64,000 nucleotides of DNA, taken from contig CAYGTI010000003.1 of the NCBI GenBank assembly GCA_964352785.1, forward strand, positions 62,001 through 126,000, in the 5' to 3' direction. This document shows, in pieces, positions 48,721 through 59,603 of the stretch. The stretch is from JACOMS01 sp964352785. GTDB lineage: Bacteria; Pseudomonadota; Alphaproteobacteria; Caulobacterales; Maricaulaceae. The stretch's first letter is position 1, and the number at the start of each line of letters is the position of its first letter. Position numbers and translations under genes: made by a program. Below the pieces are notes generated by a model, which saw only the letters and a program-made list of their open reading frames with translations, ran no database searches and had not been told where the DNA came from.

Positions 48721-49080
48721 CTATGTGCGTTTTGCGGCCAGTGTGAAACCCAGTGCCAAAATAGCGGGGATAGCTTGAACCACGAAAATTGTAGGTTTGA
48801 CCGTGATTGCTCCGAAAACCCCGGCTGTGATCACGCAGAGTAGAAAGAATATCACAATATCCCGTTTCTTGGCGATAAGTCCCCAGACCAGACCGGCAAA
48901 CAAAAATCCATTATAAAGCCCTTGATTGGAGGCCATAAAGGCGGTCTCTGCGGCAAAAGTTTCCGTCGTGGCAAATATTTTTCGGCCAATGGGATGCGTC
49001 CATAAGAATATTTCCAAAATCAAGAAACCTAGATGTAAAAGCGCGGTGAGTGCAGTGAGCAGAGTGGCAAGTGTTTTCAT
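48721..49080 (-). CDS. DUF1304-family membrane protein
   Basis: The 119-residue protein has four predicted spans and the DUF1304 pattern: LTALLHLGFLILEIFLW near the N-terminus, then MASNQGLYNGFLFAGLVWGL. The function of this family is unknown. It lies 22 bases after the stop of the ScfR/RamB-like regulator on the same strand and may be co-transcribed. Confidence 0.8.
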   Translation of the reverse strand: MKTLATLLTALTALLHLGFLILEIFLWTHPIGRKIFATTETFAAETAFMASNQGLYNGFLFAGLVWGLIAKKRDIVIFFLLCVITAGVFGAITVKPTIFVVQAIPAILALGFTLAAKRT

Positions 49081-49102
49081 GAGTATGTCCTTGGTTGTGG
49101 GT

Positions 49103-50530
49103 TTATTCCGTGAATCGGTAGAGGCTCATGCCCCGGGCGCGCTCGTCGAATGAAAGCTTTTTATTGAGCGGTGCATGGGCGCGCTGGCGGCAGTTTTGCC
49201 GCTCGCACAAATAGCAATTGACACCGATCGGTGTCGGTTTCGGCTCCGCTAGATTATATTTTCCTGAATAAACCAGCCTTGGCGCATAGGCAATATCGCA
49301 GCCAAGGCCTATGGCGAGTTTTTGCGACGGGCGATCATAAGTGCCATCGCTCCGCGAGACCATTTTCGCCAGCGAGAAATAGGTCGTATCATCAGGAAGC
49401 TGAATGATCTGGGTGTGGACTTTCCCTGGTTCTTGGAAGCATTCGTGAATGTTCCACAAAGGGCACGCCCCGCCAAATTTGGAAAAGTGAAACCGACCGG
49501 CGCTAAAGCGTTTGGAAACATTACCCGCCACATCAATACGGATGAAAAAGAACGGAATGCCGCGCGCGTCTGGCTTTTGCAGCGTTGTCAGCCGGTGCGC
49601 GGTTTGTTCAAAACTGGTGCCAAAACGGTAAGAGAGCAAATCAAGGTCATAGCGGGTTTGCTCAGCGTCTTTGAGGAAACGGCTATAGGGCATCAGTAGC
49701 GCGGCGGCGAAATAATTGGCCAGACTGGTGCGGCAAAGCCCTTCGGCCTCGCGTCCTGGCAGTTTGGCTGAAGTCACAATGTCATCTATGAGATTGCGGT
49801 GCTCGAGCATCCCGATTTGGAAGGCGAGCTGAAAACGGCGGCCTGATTGCGGGAGCAGTTCCGAGAGGTTGATACGTTTGGAGTGGCGGTCAAAATAGCG
49901 CAGCATTTGCGGCATTACATCAATCGGGACGATACGCACGGAGATATCGTGCTTGTCTTTGAGCCGTGCTGTCAACGCTGTATGCGGCTCGCGTTTGAGC
50001 GGGGAGAGCTCTGCGGACAGGCTTTCGGCCGCTTCGTCGAGGCGGGGGAAGTAATTTTTTTGCTGGTGAATAAAACGCCGTACCGAATCGACAGCTTCGG
50101 CGGATTGCTCCAGTAGTTCAACTTTGTCCCGGTCTGCCGTCATTGACAGTGAGCGGCGTGATAAATCGCGGTATTTTTCATGCAGTTTAAGCAACGCCCG
50201 CGCGGCGTTCGGGCTTGTGCTGACGAGGTCTTCGGCCTCGTTTTTAGAAATCGACTCACCCTTGAACAAAGGGTCGCGCAGGGTCTCATAAACCTCTGCG
50301 ACCAGATGGGCATCGCCTTGCCCGGCAAACGCCGAGAGATCAAAGTCGTAAATCTGCGCCATTTTCATTAAAACCTTGGCGCTCATAGCGCGCTGGTTAC
50401 GCTCCATCAGGTTCAAATAGGATGTGGAGATGCCTAAATCCTCGGCCATGCGCACCTGCGTGATACCCAATGTCTGGCGAAAGCGCCGCAAACGCGGGCC
50501 AACTAGGAGTTTTTCGTCTTTTGATGTCAT
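49103..50530 (-). CDS. ScfR/RamB-like short-chain fatty acyl transcriptional regulator (XRE + ImmA/IrrE)
   Basis: The 475-residue protein has an N-terminal XRE HTH (about 10-65: LRRFRQTLGITQVRMAEDLG, ISTSYLNLMERNQRAMS), a helical central part with an ImmA/IrrE-like middle domain, and a C-terminal Cys-containing domain (VNCYLCERQNCRQRAHAPLN). This is the architecture of RamB and of the short-chain fatty acyl regulators that control acetate and fatty-acid use. It is divergent from aceB-aceA, and TTACA repeats lie between them, so it very likely regulates the glyoxylate shunt and possibly itself. Confidence 0.87.
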   Translation of the reverse strand: MTSKDEKLLVGPRLRRFRQTLGITQVRMAEDLGISTSYLNLMERNQRAMSAKVLMKMAQIYDFDLSAFAGQGDAHLVAEVYETLRDPLFKGESISKNEAEDLVSTSPNAARALLKLHEKYRDLSRRSLSMTADRDKVELLEQSAEAVDSVRRFIHQQKNYFPRLDEAAESLSAELSPLKREPHTALTARLKDKHDISVRIVPIDVMPQMLRYFDRHSKRINLSELLPQSGRRFQLAFQIGMLEHRNLIDDIVTSAKLPGREAEGLCRTSLANYFAAALLMPYSRFLKDAEQTRYDLDLLSYRFGTSFEQTAHRLTTLQKPDARGIPFFFIRIDVAGNVSKRFSAGRFHFSKFGGACPLWNIHECFQEPGKVHTQIIQLPDDTTYFSLAKMVSRSDGTYDRPSQKLAIGLGCDIAYAPRLVYSGKYNLAEPKPTPIGVNCYLCERQNCRQRAHAPLNKKLSFDERARGMSLYRFTE

Positions 50531-50533
50531 AAG

Positions 50534-50610
50534 TTTACAGGTTTTACAAAAAAAAGTTCAGTAACGTTACAAGTATTACAAAAATACCTCTAATTTACAA
50601 GTACTTATAG
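50534..50610. promoter_or_regulatory. Repeated TTACA-type operator between the regulator and aceB
   Basis: A 16-base motif, TTACARGTWYTTACAAA-like, occurs three times at starts 50535 (TTACAGGTTTTACAAA), 50567 (TTACAAGTATTACAAA) and, degenerate, 50595 (TTACAAGTACTTATAG). Starts are 32 and 28 bases apart, about three helical turns. An inverted copy TTTTGTAAAA lies at 50623-50632. The arrangement fits cooperative binding of the divergent XRE regulator. Confidence 0.65.
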
Positions 50611-50665
50611 ACTTTAATTTCATTTTGTAAAATATGTAGTGTGTAAAAACAAATTGGAGATTGCT

Positions 50666-52294
<1,629 letters not shown>

Positions 52295-52295
52295 C

Positions 52296-53906
52296 ATGTC
52301 ACGTCCTACTTATAATGAAACTATCGCCAGGCTTGAGGCGCGCTACCCGAACGGCGCGCCCGCCGGGATTGATCTTGACGATCTCGCGCAGCTAAAATTG
52401 CAAAATACCTACAGCACGCACTTGGATGTGGCCAAAGACATGGCCAAGGTCATGCGGGCTGACATGGCTGCCTATGACAAAGACAGCAGCCAGTTCACAC
52501 AATCGCTGGGCTGTTGGTCAGGGTTTCACGCGCTGCAAATGATGCGCTCGATCAAACGGTTCAAGGGTAATTTGGATCGCAACTATGTCTACCTGTCCGG
52601 CTGGATGGTCGCGGGTCTTCGTAACCGTTTCGGTCACTTGCCGGATCAATCTATGCACGAGAAAACATCTGTGGTTGATTTGATTCAAGAGATTTATGTC
52701 TCGCTTCGCCAAGGTGATGAGGTAGATTTGAACGATCTGTTTAAAGAGCTAAAAGCCGCCAAAGAGCAAGGCGCAGATACCGCGCCTATTATTGCTAAAA
52801 TCGACGGATTCCAAACTTATGTGCGGCCTATCATTGCGGATATTGACGCCGGATTTGGTAATGTTCACGCGACTTATTTACTCGCCAAAGAAATGATCAA
52901 AGCGGGTGCGTGTTGTATTCAAATCGAAAACCAAGTCTCCGATGCCAAGCAGTGCGGTCACCAAGACGGCAAAGTCACTGTGCCGCGCGAAGATTTTGTT
53001 GAAAAGCTCCGGGCGTGCCGCATGGCGTTCGAGGAACTGGGCGTTGATGACGGCATTATTGTCGCGCGCACAGACAGCCTTGGCGCTGGCTTGACGCAAA
53101 AAGTGCCTGTCTCCAATCAAGTCGGCGATGCGGCCTATGAATATACCAAGTGGCTGGATGTCACGCCTGTCTCTGATCTGAATCCGTTAAATGAAGGCGA
53201 TGTTGCGCTGCATTTAAATGGTCAGCTCGTGAAGCCTACGCGCCTGCCTAATGGTCTGTATAAGTTCAAACCCGACACAGGCATTGACCGTGTGGTCGAG
53301 GATTGCATCTCCAGCTTGACCGACGGGGGTGCTGATCTTCTTTGGATTGAAACGGCCACGCCAAATGTCGCGGCAATTGCAGATATGGTCAACCGTGTCA
53401 AAGAGGTCGTGCCGAACGCCAAGCTGACCTATAATAACTCGCCGAGTTTTAACTGGACGCTGAACCTGCGCAAGCAAGTGCGCGAAGATTGGATTGCGTC
53501 GGGCAAAATTGAGGCGGATAAATATCCTGACAGCACAGCGTTGATGTCCGGAGCCTATGATGATGACGAATTGGGCCTTGAAGCGGATGCCCGCCTCCAA
53601 GCCTTCCAAACCGATATTGCCCGCGAAGCCGGTGTGTTCCACAATCTGATTACGCTGCCGACGTTCCACATGACAGCCAAATTTATGGATGATCTGTCCA
53701 AAGGTTACTTCGGCGAAGAAAAAATGCTGGCTTATGTTAAAAACATTCAGCGCGAAGAAATCAGAAACGGCGTCTCTGCGGTCAAGCACCAGCACGAAGT
53801 CGGTTCTGATCTTGGTGATACGTTCAAGGAAATGACCGGCGGCGAACGCGCGCTCAAAGCGGGCGGTGAGCACAATACCATGAACCAGTTTGAGAACGTC
53901 GCTTAG
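52296..53906 (+). CDS. aceA: Isocitrate lyase
   Basis: Isocitrate lyase of the longer (about 530-residue) type, 536 residues. The active-site loop reads SDAKQCGHQDGK, with Cys220. IIADIDAGFGNVHATYLLAK and DGIIVARTDSLGAG contain the metal-binding residues. It splits isocitrate into succinate and glyoxylate. Immediately follows aceB, so the two shunt enzymes are co-transcribed, ending at the terminator at 53936. Confidence 0.94.
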   Translation: MSRPTYNETIARLEARYPNGAPAGIDLDDLAQLKLQNTYSTHLDVAKDMAKVMRADMAAYDKDSSQFTQSLGCWSGFHALQMMRSIKRFKGNLDRNYVYLSGWMVAGLRNRFGHLPDQSMHEKTSVVDLIQEIYVSLRQGDEVDLNDLFKELKAAKEQGADTAPIIAKIDGFQTYVRPIIADIDAGFGNVHATYLLAKEMIKAGACCIQIENQVSDAKQCGHQDGKVTVPREDFVEKLRACRMAFEELGVDDGIIVARTDSLGAGLTQKVPVSNQVGDAAYEYTKWLDVTPVSDLNPLNEGDVALHLNGQLVKPTRLPNGLYKFKPDTGIDRVVEDCISSLTDGGADLLWIETATPNVAAIADMVNRVKEVVPNAKLTYNNSPSFNWTLNLRKQVREDWIASGKIEADKYPDSTALMSGAYDDDELGLEADARLQAFQTDIAREAGVFHNLITLPTFHMTAKFMDDLSKGYFGEEKMLAYVKNIQREEIRNGVSAVKHQHEVGSDLGDTFKEMTGGERALKAGGEHNTMNQFENVA

Positions 53907-53935
53907 CTATTAACCCTTTTAGCTCTTAAAATTTT

Positions 53936-53966
53936 AACCGTCCCTGATCTTTTGGGGGCGGTTTTT
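53936..53966 (+). terminator. Rho-independent terminator after aceA
   Basis: AACCGTCCC, loop, GGGGGCGGTT followed by TTTTG. The stem has a G/T pair. It is placed 30 bases after the aceA stop. Confidence 0.7.
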
Positions 53967-54104
53967 GTTGATACCTCAATAAAATATGGCTGATTTACGC
54001 GTTACTCGCGGATTTGAGTGATTTTTGTGTCCCAAAAAACACAGTTACGAAAAAAAATAGTAAAATACGGTCTCAAAGCGGCCTGACGAAATCCGGCATG
54101 ATTT

Positions 54105-54128
54105 ATATCAAATAGAGACTTTTGATAT
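54105..54128. promoter_or_regulatory. Perfect 8-bp dyad upstream of the TonB-dependent receptor gene
   Basis: ATATCAAA, 8-base spacer TAGAGACT, TTTGATAT, ending 53 bases before the start codon. It is a candidate operator. The rest of the 274-base gap before this receptor shows no gene. Confidence 0.45.
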
Positions 54129-54180
54129 GGGCGTTTAGTGGAGACATAAATTTTTTCAGCGCTTTCAAAAGGGGAAAACA

Positions 54181-56724
54181 ATGAACCAGAAAAAACTCTC
54201 TCTTACCAGCCGCGTCTCTGCCGTCGCGATTATAATGGGCAGCGCATTAGTTGCGCCTGCAGGCGTAGCGCAAATCGATGACGAAATCATCGTCACCGCC
54301 CGCCGCCAAGCGGAATCACTCATAGAAGTACCTGTCGCTGTCGCGGCGTTTGACGAGTCCGCGATTGAGCAACTCGGGCTGCGCTCGATTGACGATATTG
54401 CCCGCCATACGGCTGGTTTTAGTTTTTCACAAGCGTTCGGACGTACAACAGAACGTCCCGTTATTCGCGGCGCGGCCAATATTTTGGCGGGTGTGCAATT
54501 CGGTGTTGAGTCCGGTGCGGCGTATTTTATCGACGGGGTGTATTACTCCGGTGATATGCAGGCCTTGGATACAAGAGGCCTTGAACAAGTTGAAGTCATT
54601 AAAGGTGCGCAGTCTGCGCTATACGGACGGAATACATATTCCGGGGCGATCAACTTTATTACCAAACGACCCAGCCAGGGTGGCTTTGAAGGTAGCCTTG
54701 AGGCCGTCGCGGCTGAAGACGGCGAGCTTGAATTATATGGCCGCGTCTCCAATTCTATCGAAGGTAAGCTGGGCTATTCCCTCTCCGCACGGTTTTACGA
54801 ATATGACGGCGACAGCGCATGGATAAATGGGGCGGATGGAACGCAGCTTGGTTCAGAGGAAACAATTTCACTCAATGCTGTCGTTGACGCCCAAATTAGC
54901 GATAATTTCTCTTTTATAGGTCGTTTAGGATATACTGAGGATGAAGACGGCCCGCGCCCATTCCGATTGGTTGGAACCGAAGCTAATAACTGCTTCCCGG
55001 GATATCGTTCTGGTGCTTATTATAACCCGAACCACTTATCGTTCTTAAATCCACCTTTCGGCGGTATTTTTCCGAATACAGTCACGTCAGATACAAATTT
55101 CCAATATTTCTGTGGCGATTTAAGCCAGTTCGAAGATTTAGCGCCAACGCAAGATCTTGATAGTGGGCCGTTTAATGGCGTTGAACGTGAAATGCTTTTT
55201 GGAACACTTAAAGCTGATTATGACTTTAACAATGGATATGAGCTGCTAGCGCAGTTTGGGTTCCGTGATCAGCGCATCAAAACGGGATCGGATTCCGATC
55301 ACCAAGTTGGGACGAGCCGCTTTTTCGCAATCAGCCCGTTTTTCTCAATTCCGCAGGCAGATGGAAATTTCTATAATGGCGGTGTCTCCGAGAGTTCTGA
55401 TTATTCCGGTGAAATTAGGCTTGCATCCCCTGTAGAGAACCGTGTCCGTTGGTCGGTTGGGGCTTTCTACTATAACCAGAGCGATGAGACGGCCTCTTTG
55501 AGCTTTGCTAACACCAGTGCAGATTTTGTCGGCATATTTGATACAATCCGCACGGTTGAGAACAAAGCTGTCTTCGCAACTCTCGATTTTGACATTACGG
55601 ACAAATTGGAACTTTCCCTTGAAGCCCGTTATCAAGAAGAAGAAAAAGGCCTCGAAGAATTTGACAATGGCCTGGGGCAGCCCGCGACTTACCCTGCGGT
55701 AGGTACGTCACCCGAAGTTTTTGACGACTTCATTCCAAAAGCCATTCTTAGCTATGATATAAATGAAAATGCATCAGGTTATGTCAGTTATGCGCGCGGC
55801 GTAAAACCCGGCGGTATTAACGGGCCGATTGGGGTTCCGACGAATAATGAATTTTACCAACCCGAAGAGTCCGACGCTTTTGAAGTTGGCTTTAAAACGC
55901 GGACATGGGACGGCAAGGGCTCTATCACGCTCGCAGCGTTTTATAACGATATCGGTAAGTATCAGCTCACAACGCCTGTTGCGGTTGCGGGTTCGACGGC
56001 TGTTAATTCGGTCGCCACGAACCAAGGTGATGCTGAAATTCTGGGTTTCGAATTCCAAGGCAACTATGATCTGACGGATCATTTCACCATTGGGGGTTCA
56101 TATGCTTACACAGATGCGGAATTTACATCCGGGTGTGATGATTTCCAGTTTACACTCAATTCGGGTGGTTTTCTGATCCAAGCGTTTGATTTGGACGATC
56201 CTTCTACGCAAGGATTTATTCGTAACCCTGCAGACGCAAGTGTCGGGGCTGGTCTTTCAGCGCCGCTCACAGACCCGGCTGGATTGTTTACGGGTAATTT
56301 GAGCTGTAGCATTGCCGGGAATACAATTCCGATGACATCACAGCATCAGTTTAGCGCTTTTGGTAGCTTTGAAGCGCCTTTGACGGAGAACATCGATATG
56401 TTTGCCAATCTGGACTTCACGCATGAAAGTTCCAAATTCATTCAAGTTCATAACCTGATGGAAACGGGTGATACGAACCTGCTAGGCGGTAACATTGGTG
56501 TACGCAAGGGCGGCGCGCGTCTGGAGTTGTTCATGCGCAATATCTTAAATGAGCGCACACCGCCGATTTCCACACGTTGGTTTGACGTGATGGAAGGCTT
56601 TAACACGGTTAGTGCGGGTGCCGGGCAGGGCAGCATTGACCGTAGCCCGGTTGGGCCTCGCGGAACGTTCTTGTCATTCCGCCGCGGAAGCCAAGTTGGC
56701 GTCCGTGCATCTCTAGACTTCTAG
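54181..56724 (+). CDS. TonB-dependent outer-membrane receptor
   Basis: The protein has 847 residues: a signal peptide (to about 30, GVAQIDDE), a TonB-box-like DDEIIVTARR, a plug domain (about 40-160: DDIARHTAGFSFSQAFGRTT, VEVIKGAQSALYGRNTYSGA) and a beta-barrel ending with RRGSQVGVRASLDF and a terminal aromatic Phe. It should take up a ligand using TonB energy. The ligand cannot be told; no siderophore or sugar-use genes lie beside it. AGGGGAAAACA precedes the ATG, and a strong terminator follows. Confidence 0.9.
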   Translation: MNQKKLSLTSRVSAVAIIMGSALVAPAGVAQIDDEIIVTARRQAESLIEVPVAVAAFDESAIEQLGLRSIDDIARHTAGFSFSQAFGRTTERPVIRGAANILAGVQFGVESGAAYFIDGVYYSGDMQALDTRGLEQVEVIKGAQSALYGRNTYSGAINFITKRPSQGGFEGSLEAVAAEDGELELYGRVSNSIEGKLGYSLSARFYEYDGDSAWINGADGTQLGSEETISLNAVVDAQISDNFSFIGRLGYTEDEDGPRPFRLVGTEANNCFPGYRSGAYYNPNHLSFLNPPFGGIFPNTVTSDTNFQYFCGDLSQFEDLAPTQDLDSGPFNGVEREMLFGTLKADYDFNNGYELLAQFGFRDQRIKTGSDSDHQVGTSRFFAISPFFSIPQADGNFYNGGVSESSDYSGEIRLASPVENRVRWSVGAFYYNQSDETASLSFANTSADFVGIFDTIRTVENKAVFATLDFDITDKLELSLEARYQEEEKGLEEFDNGLGQPATYPAVGTSPEVFDDFIPKAILSYDINENASGYVSYARGVKPGGINGPIGVPTNNEFYQPEESDAFEVGFKTRTWDGKGSITLAAFYNDIGKYQLTTPVAVAGSTAVNSVATNQGDAEILGFEFQGNYDLTDHFTIGGSYAYTDAEFTSGCDDFQFTLNSGGFLIQAFDLDDPSTQGFIRNPADASVGAGLSAPLTDPAGLFTGNLSCSIAGNTIPMTSQHQFSAFGSFEAPLTENIDMFANLDFTHESSKFIQVHNLMETGDTNLLGGNIGVRKGGARLELFMRNILNERTPPISTRWFDVMEGFNTVSAGAGQGSIDRSPVGPRGTFLSFRRGSQVGVRASLDF

Positions 56725-56748
56725 GCTTGCAGTATTTCTAAAAACAAG

Positions 56749-56777
56749 AACCCGGCGTGCCTCACGCCGGGTTTTTT
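56749..56777 (+). terminator. Rho-independent terminator after the TonB-dependent receptor gene
   Basis: AACCCGGCGTG, loop CCT, CACGCCGGGTT with the T-run 56772-56777: an 11-bp perfect stem. Confidence 0.9.
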
Positions 56778-56812
56778 AATGTGCTAACATTTACGCTCAT
56801 AGGAGAAATATT

Positions 56813-57421
56813 ATGCTCAAAACAATAGTGTTATGGGTGACAGCCTTTGTGCTGACCGGATGCGTCTCTGTTACAAATACCGCAGCGCCCAAAGCGGCGA
56901 TTGCAGCCCCGGACGCAGCTATGCAGGAGTTTCCAACGGATTTTAGGCGGCTGTCCTTGATTGTTGAGGACATAGATGAAAGCCTCAAGCTTTACCGTGA
57001 CGTTCTGGAATTTACTGTCAATTATGACACCGAAGTGACCATGAGCGGGAAAGCTCTGCCGGCCGGGGAGCCGGGCGCAAAAGCGCGGCTTGTGCTGCTG
57101 AGTTCAAACGATAGCTGGGTGGGCTGGCTTGGTATGTTGCAATGGCTTGATCCCAAACTACCCCCGCGCGAGGACAAATATAGCCGTATGGGCATTGGTG
57201 ATCCGGTTCTGGTGTTTAATACAGAAAAAGTAGATGAGCACTGCGATATGGCGGCAAAGCTTGAGGGTATCAAAGTAACCGCCGAGGCGGGGAACACGGT
57301 TTATCCGGGGCGCGCAGGGGGTCAACCGATCACAGTTCGAACTTGTTATCTGTTTGATCGCGACGGCTATTTTATGGAACTGAATAAAATCATGGACAGG
57401 GTCAGTTACAACGAAAACTAA
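56813..57421 (+). CDS. VOC (glyoxalase-fold) domain lipoprotein
   Basis: A lipoprotein signal (LTGC, Cys17) precedes a single VOC module: FRRLSLIVEDIDESLKLYRD, VLEFTVNYD, and a closing CYLFDRDGYFMELNK with a possible metal Glu. Most VOC proteins are cytoplasmic enzymes, so an exported copy is less common. The reaction is unknown. AGGAGAAAT precedes the ATG. The P450 gene follows after 76 bases. Confidence 0.8.
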   Translation: MLKTIVLWVTAFVLTGCVSVTNTAAPKAAIAAPDAAMQEFPTDFRRLSLIVEDIDESLKLYRDVLEFTVNYDTEVTMSGKALPAGEPGAKARLVLLSSNDSWVGWLGMLQWLDPKLPPREDKYSRMGIGDPVLVFNTEKVDEHCDMAAKLEGIKVTAEAGNTVYPGRAGGQPITVRTCYLFDRDGYFMELNKIMDRVSYNEN

Positions 57422-57497
57422 GCGTTCGGTTGGGCGCAGGATAGCCCTGCGTCGAAACAGGCGATAGGCATTTGGCACCGCTGTGTTAGCGTAGGGT

Positions 57498-58877
57498 ATG
57501 ACATCCAAAACAGACACTTTGCCACGCGAGTCTCATTTTTATCCGCCGCATGCCCCGCCTTTGACGGGGGATGAGCATTTCATTGTCTCGACATGGAAGT
57601 TTTTGCGTAACCCGCTGGAGGGTTTTGGCCCGCTGGCTTACGCGCAACCTATCGTCAGCTTGCCGACCTTTGGCTACAAAACTCATGTGATCTCTGATCC
57701 CGAGGGCATGATGTCGGTTTTGGCCAAGGATGCGGCCAAGTTTTCCAAAGCCGCTATTGATCACCGGATTTTAGGCCCTGCCACCAAAGAGGGACTACTG
57801 TCTGTCCAAGGTGAGCAGTGGAAGCGGCAAAGACGCGGCGTCGCGCCGATGTTTCGCCATCGTCACATGGCCGATCTCGCGCCGATGATTACGCAGGCGT
57901 TACTCGGGTTTACGCAGGGTTTGCCTGGCACGGGCGATGTTGAACTGAACGGGGCCATGGCAGACTTGACCTTTGATGTTCTGGCCAAAGCGCTACTGGG
58001 TGATCCGAAAGGTCTGGATAAAGACCGCCTCAAACAAGCCACGCGCAAAGTTGTGACCTCGGCTGGAACACTTCGCCCTGATGACCTCTTGCCTCTGCCG
58101 CGCTGGGTACCGCGCCCGGTCATGCCGGGCGGGATGAGGGCGCTGCGGCGGCTTAAGCGCGCGGCTGACGATTTAATTGCCTCGCGCGACCCAGAAAATC
58201 CGGGGGACGATTTGGTGGGGCTGTTGATTTCAGCGCGCGATCCGCAAACGGGCGCAGCTTTGTCCGAGTCCGAGCGCCGGGATAATCTGATTGGGTTTTT
58301 TATCGCGGGGCACGAAACAACGGCGCTGACCCTGACATGGGCGCTATATTTGACCGCGATGCATGCGCCGACAGCGGCGCGTATCCGCGCCGAAGTTTTC
58401 AGCGTATGCGGAGGTGCGGATATATCTTATGAGGATTTAGGTGCGCTTGAGTTTACCCGCGCCGTAATAGACGAGACCATGCGTCTGTTCCCCCCTGCGC
58501 CGATCCTGAACCGCCAATGTCAAGAGGATCTGCATGTGCTGGGCCGCGATATCAAAGCGGGCGACCATGTCATTTTGAATAATTACATCATGCACCGCGC
58601 GGAGCGGCTCTGGGATAACCCGCTGGCCTTTGATCCTGACCGGTTTTTACGTAGCCCAAACCTGAAAGCCAAAGGCGCGCCGTTTATGCCGTTCGGGGCG
58701 GGGCCGCGCATCTGTGTGGGCGCGGCGTTTGCGGTGATGGAAGCCGTAATGGCGCTTGGGGCATTGGTGCGTGATTATAACGTAATCGTGCCCGAAGACT
58801 GCTTCCCGCGCCCGCTTATGACCGTCACGCTTCGCCCCGAAGGTGGTATTCCGGCGCGGTTTGAGAGGGCCGTTTGA
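57498..58877 (+). CDS. Cytochrome P450
   Basis: P450 of 459 residues. The I-helix FIAGHETTALTLTWALYL holds the proton-relay Thr pair, the K-helix has ETMRLFPPAPIL (ExxR), and the haem loop PFGAGPRICVGAAFA has the axial cysteine. No membrane anchor is seen, so it is a soluble enzyme. Substrate unknown; no ferredoxin partner gene is adjacent. It is similar in plan to fatty-acid or alkane-type bacterial P450s, but this cannot be settled by eye. Confidence 0.92.
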   Translation: MTSKTDTLPRESHFYPPHAPPLTGDEHFIVSTWKFLRNPLEGFGPLAYAQPIVSLPTFGYKTHVISDPEGMMSVLAKDAAKFSKAAIDHRILGPATKEGLLSVQGEQWKRQRRGVAPMFRHRHMADLAPMITQALLGFTQGLPGTGDVELNGAMADLTFDVLAKALLGDPKGLDKDRLKQATRKVVTSAGTLRPDDLLPLPRWVPRPVMPGGMRALRRLKRAADDLIASRDPENPGDDLVGLLISARDPQTGAALSESERRDNLIGFFIAGHETTALTLTWALYLTAMHAPTAARIRAEVFSVCGGADISYEDLGALEFTRAVIDETMRLFPPAPILNRQCQEDLHVLGRDIKAGDHVILNNYIMHRAERLWDNPLAFDPDRFLRSPNLKAKGAPFMPFGAGPRICVGAAFAVMEAVMALGALVRDYNVIVPEDCFPRPLMTVTLRPEGGIPARFERAV

Positions 58878-58917
58878 GCCATTTTAATGCGGTCCAAGTG
58901 TCAACGGGCTCTCAAGT

Positions 58918-59523
58918 TTAACTTGCGAGTTTCTGATAACAGAGCTTGTCTTTGTCTCCTGTAATGATTTTCTTGTTGCGTAGGCAGTTTATCAGGTTTT
59001 GCGCTTCGATATCTTTTGAAACTTGGAGTGTGTTTTTAATAAATGAGCTTAGCTTATCTTCTGTTCTGGGCCGGGACGTTTTAAGATAGTGTTGGATGGC
59101 ATTGATTTTCTGAGCCGTTCCCATTTTCACGTGTGCGGGCTTTTTCACCGCCTGTTTTGCGGGCTTTATAGCAATGTCTTTCAGTGTCTCGGTGCGCTCG
59201 ATCTTGACGTTTTTACGTGACAAATATGTGATAAGCGGATCGTAACCTATGTCTTTTGAGATAATATGCAGATGTGCGGTCGGGTCTTGGGCTGCAAGTT
59301 TTCCGACATAATAAGTCAGGTGAAAGTCCAATGCGTTGGGGCCGATCTCGGGAATGAGAATATAGTCGGCTTTGGTGCCGAGTGCCTGGATTGCGGCGAT
59401 CAACCTATCCGGTAACTGATATTGGGCCGCGCCGACAAAAAATAATATTTTGTAATCACCTTCAATGGCAGCAGTGAAGTTCTTTGGCTGAACATTTTCA
59501 TAATCAATCAGGATGTAATGCAT
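58918..59523 (-). CDS. NYN/PIN-like nuclease-domain protein
   Basis: The N-terminal 130 residues look like a NYN/PIN fold: MHYILIDYENVQPKNF (Asp7 and nearby acid), DYILIPEIGPNALDFHLTYY, and IISKDIGYDPLITYLSRKNV, where the acidic residues could bind metal. Residues about 140-201 form a helical tail (AQKINAIQHYLKTSRPRTED) that could be a small winged helix. It is probably a ribonuclease. It lies 80 bases after rpoH on the same strand. Function and target are unknown. Confidence 0.72.
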   Translation of the reverse strand: MHYILIDYENVQPKNFTAAIEGDYKILFFVGAAQYQLPDRLIAAIQALGTKADYILIPEIGPNALDFHLTYYVGKLAAQDPTAHLHIISKDIGYDPLITYLSRKNVKIERTETLKDIAIKPAKQAVKKPAHVKMGTAQKINAIQHYLKTSRPRTEDKLSSFIKNTLQVSKDIEAQNLINCLRNKKIITGDKDKLCYQKLAS

Positions 59524-59603
59524 TGTGCCGTCTTATTGTGACCCGGTAAGGAGGCACAGATATCATTATCTGGTTGATAGTCAGTAAATTCAGAAGGTTT
59601 TGC

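Noticed and set aside
53214..53873. Minus-strand reading frame of 219 codons opposite aceA
   Set aside because: Antisense shadow of aceA; no motif, no start context.
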